From Deltaproteobacteria bacterium (GTDB lineage Bacteria; Desulfobacterota; Binatia; UBA12015), in contig VGTK01000043.1 in assembly GCA_016874715.1 (NCBI GenBank), positions 1-36,985 on the forward strand: DNA of 36,985 nucleotides. The letters are read 5' to 3'. The translations under genes were made by a program, and so were the position numbers. The notes under the pieces are model-generated. The model saw only the letters and a program-made list of their open reading frames with translations, had not been told where the DNA came from and did no database searches. Position 1 is the stretch's first letter. Each line of letters opens with the position of its first letter. Below, in pieces: positions 35,364-36,985 of this stretch.

Positions 35364-36411
35364 AGTCGTTCGACGCACGCACCTCGCGCACCAGCCTCTC
35401 GATGCGCGACGAGGCATCGCCCACGTCGCGGAACGTCTCGAGCTTCGCGCCGGCCTTCGGGTAGCTCCCCGGGTTGCGCAGCTCCTCGGGGGTCAGCAGC
35501 TTGCGCGCCTCCCGGTTGGGGTTCGTGTACGGAAGCGCTCGCGAGATCAGCACGCTCACCTCGGGACGCAGCACGTAGTCGAGGAACGCGAGCGCGACCT
35601 CCGGATGAGGCGCGCCGCGCGGAATCGCGAGGCTGTCCACGAAGCGGTGCGCGCCCTCCGCCGGCAGCACGAAGTCGTACTTCGGATGCTCGTCGAACAA
35701 CCGGGCCGCCTCGCCCGACCACACGATGCTGATGTCGGCACTCCCGTCCAGCATCGCCGTCGTGGGGCTTCGGGAGTCGACGCGCCCGACGAGCGGGAGC
35801 CACCTGCGCAGGAGCGGGCGCGTCTTCTCGAGCGTCGCCGGGTCGACCTCGTTCAGACCATGCCCCAGGGTCGCCAGTGCCCAGGCGACCATCTCGCGCG
35901 GATCGTCCAGCACGACGATGCGGCCCCTGTGCCGTTCGGCGAACACGTCACGGTAGCCCTTGACGGGCGTCTTGATCCGCTCGGTGTTCACGACGATCCC
36001 CACCGTGCCCGACATCCACGGTACCGAGTAGCGCTGCTCCGGGTCGTGCGGCAGGTTCCGATCCTCGGGCGCGATGTTCGCGAAGTGCGGCAGCCTCGCG
36101 AAATCGAGCGGCAGCAGCGCGCTCTGCGCGACGAGCGCCTCGACCACGCTCTCGGACGCCAGGATCAGGTCGTAGCGCGAGGGCTGCGCCGCGAGCTTCG
36201 CCAGCATCTGCTCGCTCGAGCCGACCGCCTCGTAGAGCACCCGGACGCCGTGCTCCGCGCCGAAGCCGTCGATGACCGGCTGCGGCACGTACTCGGTGAA
36301 GGCGAACAGCCGCATCTCCACGCGTCCGTCGCGGTCGGCGATGCAGCCCGAAAAAGCCAGGACGGAAAGCCCGACGAGCAGCGCACGCGTCGCCCGCACC
36401 ACGTGCGGCAT
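35362..36411 (-). CDS. PotD/PotF-like periplasmic solute-binding lipoprotein
   Basis: Substrate-binding protein of the spermidine/putrescine ABC-transporter type, 349 aa from ATG 36411. The N-terminus is a lipoprotein signal (RALLVGLSVLAFSGC, Cys23). Family motifs: FTEYVPQPVIDGF, YEAVGSSEQMLAKL, YDLILAS, the hinge strand RYSVPWMSGTVGIVVNTERI, WALATLGHGLNEVDP and FVDSLAIPRGAPHPEVALAF. No potA, potB or potC gene is adjacent within the window. Upstream, the start is multiplied: four further in-frame ATGs at 36441, 36471, 36501 and 36531 lie in a 30-bp tandem repeat. ATG 36411 is preferred because it directly precedes the signal peptide; upstream starts would add 10 to 40 residues of MPHVGTARAV repeats. 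Confidence 0.86.
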   Translation of the reverse strand: MPHVVRATRALLVGLSVLAFSGCIADRDGRVEMRLFAFTEYVPQPVIDGFGAEHGVRVLYEAVGSSEQMLAKLAAQPSRYDLILASESVVEALVAQSALLPLDFARLPHFANIAPEDRNLPHDPEQRYSVPWMSGTVGIVVNTERIKTPVKGYRDVFAERHRGRIVVLDDPREMVAWALATLGHGLNEVDPATLEKTRPLLRRWLPLVGRVDSRSPTTAMLDGSADISIVWSGEAARLFDEHPKYDFVLPAEGAHRFVDSLAIPRGAPHPEVALAFLDYVLRPEVSVLISRALPYTNPNREARKLLTPEELRNPGSYPKAGAKLETFRDVGDASSRIERLVREVRASND

Positions 36412-36600
36412 CACGGCGCGCGCGGTGCCCACGTGCGGCATCACGGCGCGCGCGGTGCCCACGTGCGGCATCACGGCGCGCGCGGTGCCCACGTGCGGCA
36501 TCACGGCGCGCGCGGTGCCCACGTGCGGCATCACGGCGCGCGCGGTGCGTACCAGCGGCTTCACGGCGCCGGCGGCGCGCCGGGGCGGCTTCACGGCGCG
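36391..36600. repeat. 30-bp tandem repeat (7 copies) spanning a stop/start gene junction
   Basis: Units start at 36391, 36421, 36451, 36481, 36511, 36541 and 36571. The four from 36421 to 36540 are identical, the first differs at its 5' end and the last two are diverged. On the minus strand the unit carries GCGCCGTGATG. The upstream gene ends at the TGA of the most distal copy (36591-36593). The five proximal copies carry both an in-frame TGA for that gene and an in-frame ATG for the PotD-like gene. There are no spacers, so it is not a CRISPR. Confidence 0.97.
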
Positions 36601-36985
36601 GGCACGAGCAGCTCGATCTGCTCGTCTCCGTCGGGCAGCGCCGCGAAGTGCTGCCACAGGGACACCATGTCGGCCTCGCGCTGGTGCGCGCCGTACATCG
36701 CATAGAGCGCGCGCACCACGGACCGCACCTCCGAAGCCGGCACCGTCGTCTCCGACTCGCGACCGACGCGGCGCACGATCAGCGACAGCGGGACCGCGTG
36801 CACCCCGCTGGCGTCGACCGCCGCCGCCGGGCGAAAGTCGGGCTGGCGGTAGGCGACGCGCGCCGGCGACACGCACCGGAAGCCCGCGCGCCCGTAGATG
36901 CGGAGCCGGGCCTGGCCCGCCTCGTCGGCACTGCGCCGGGCGCTGCCCGCATCGTCCGCCTCGCACCGGGCGCTGCCCGCCGCGT
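36591..36985 (-). CDS. Unknown protein, C-terminal part (runs off right edge)
   Basis: A minus-strand frame is open from the right edge to TGA 36591-36593, about 131 codons, with very high third-position GC as in the real genes here. Visible sequence includes LRIYGRAGFRCVSPARVAYR, then FRPAAAVDASGVHAVPLSLI and SLWQHFAALPDGDEQIELLV before a VPAP end. The N-terminal part seen here contains three ten-residue repeats (AGSARCEADD, AGSARRSADE, AGQARLRIYG) from a 30-bp DNA repeat. No family recognised. It precedes the PotD-like gene and ends within the junction repeat, so the two are probably one operon. A GTG at 36872 could be an internal start, but the upstream frame looks coding. Confidence 0.6.
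   Translation of the reverse strand, partial: AAGSARCEADDAGSARRSADEAGQARLRIYGRAGFRCVSPARVAYRQPDFRPAAAVDASGVHAVPLSLIVRRVGRESETTVPASEVRSVVRALYAMYGAHQREADMVSLWQHFAALPDGDEQIELLVPAP
36891..36980. repeat. 30-bp tandem repeat (3 copies) at the window edge
   Basis: Units 36891-36920, 36921-36950 and 36951-36980 share (c/g)ccgggc.ctggcccgc-type cores; the last two are closest, the first most diverged. The array is in frame with the partial gene and may continue beyond the window. Confidence 0.8.

Noticed and set aside
36391..36600. CRISPR array
   Set aside because: The 30-bp units are directly adjacent with no unique spacers, and there are no cas genes in the window.

Overview
The window is GC-rich throughout, with codon third positions almost all G or C. 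The genes suggest an aerobic Gram-negative bacterium: lipoproteins, a twin-arginine signal, an alternative complex III joined to a caa3-type oxidase, a wax-ester synthase and a CarF-type desaturase. This mix fits deltaproteobacterial-type lineages (Myxococcota- or Binatota-like), but that placement is inference. I see no rRNA or tRNA gene, insertion sequence, phage gene or CRISPR array.

Layout. 1-1095 (minus): a partial secreted protein and a CarF/PEDS1-type plasmalogen desaturase. 1221-5047 (plus): two paralogous secreted sulfatases with carboxypeptidase-regulatory-like tails. 5051-6577 (minus): a wax-ester synthase/DGAT, divergent from a DGQHR-domain protein (6637-7752, plus). 7806-25598: an almost unbroken minus-strand run. 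Read in transcription order from 25598 it holds actA, actB, a 19-codon mini-ORF, actC, actD, actE, actF, a 151-residue membrane protein, a SCO copper chaperone, ctaC, ctaD, ctaE and ctaF, then a TerB-like protein, a small lipoprotein, a broken CoA-transferase gene, a DEAD-box helicase and Hsp33. 25990-29467 (plus): an NHEJ cassette with a frameshifted ku, a ligD carrying phosphoesterase and ligase domains, and a separate ligD-type polymerase. After it come gloA (plus), an acyltransferase with a coupled small repeat protein (minus), mtgA and an aldehyde dehydrogenase (minus), an AMP-dependent acyl-CoA synthetase (plus), an orphan PotD-like lipoprotein (minus) and a partial gene at the right edge (minus).

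How the genes work together. The Act complex oxidises quinol and should pass electrons to the cytochrome-c-fused oxidase encoded directly downstream, with SCO loading its CuA site. Many neighbouring genes overlap by ATGA or GTGA, so translational coupling is the normal style here. Ku and the LigD parts form a bacterial end-joining set, with ku disrupted in this sequence.

The most unusual signal is a set of short, locally derived tandem repeats (units 12-51 bp) that sit repeatedly on gene starts, stops or gene junctions. The clearest is a stop/start junction amplified at 30-bp period at 36391-36600, which leaves five in-frame ATG codons ahead of a lipoprotein. Also notable are a mini-ORF plus perfect hairpin between actB and actC, a candidate AUA start codon for the wax-ester synthase, and a shared deviation in the sulfatase active-site motif.
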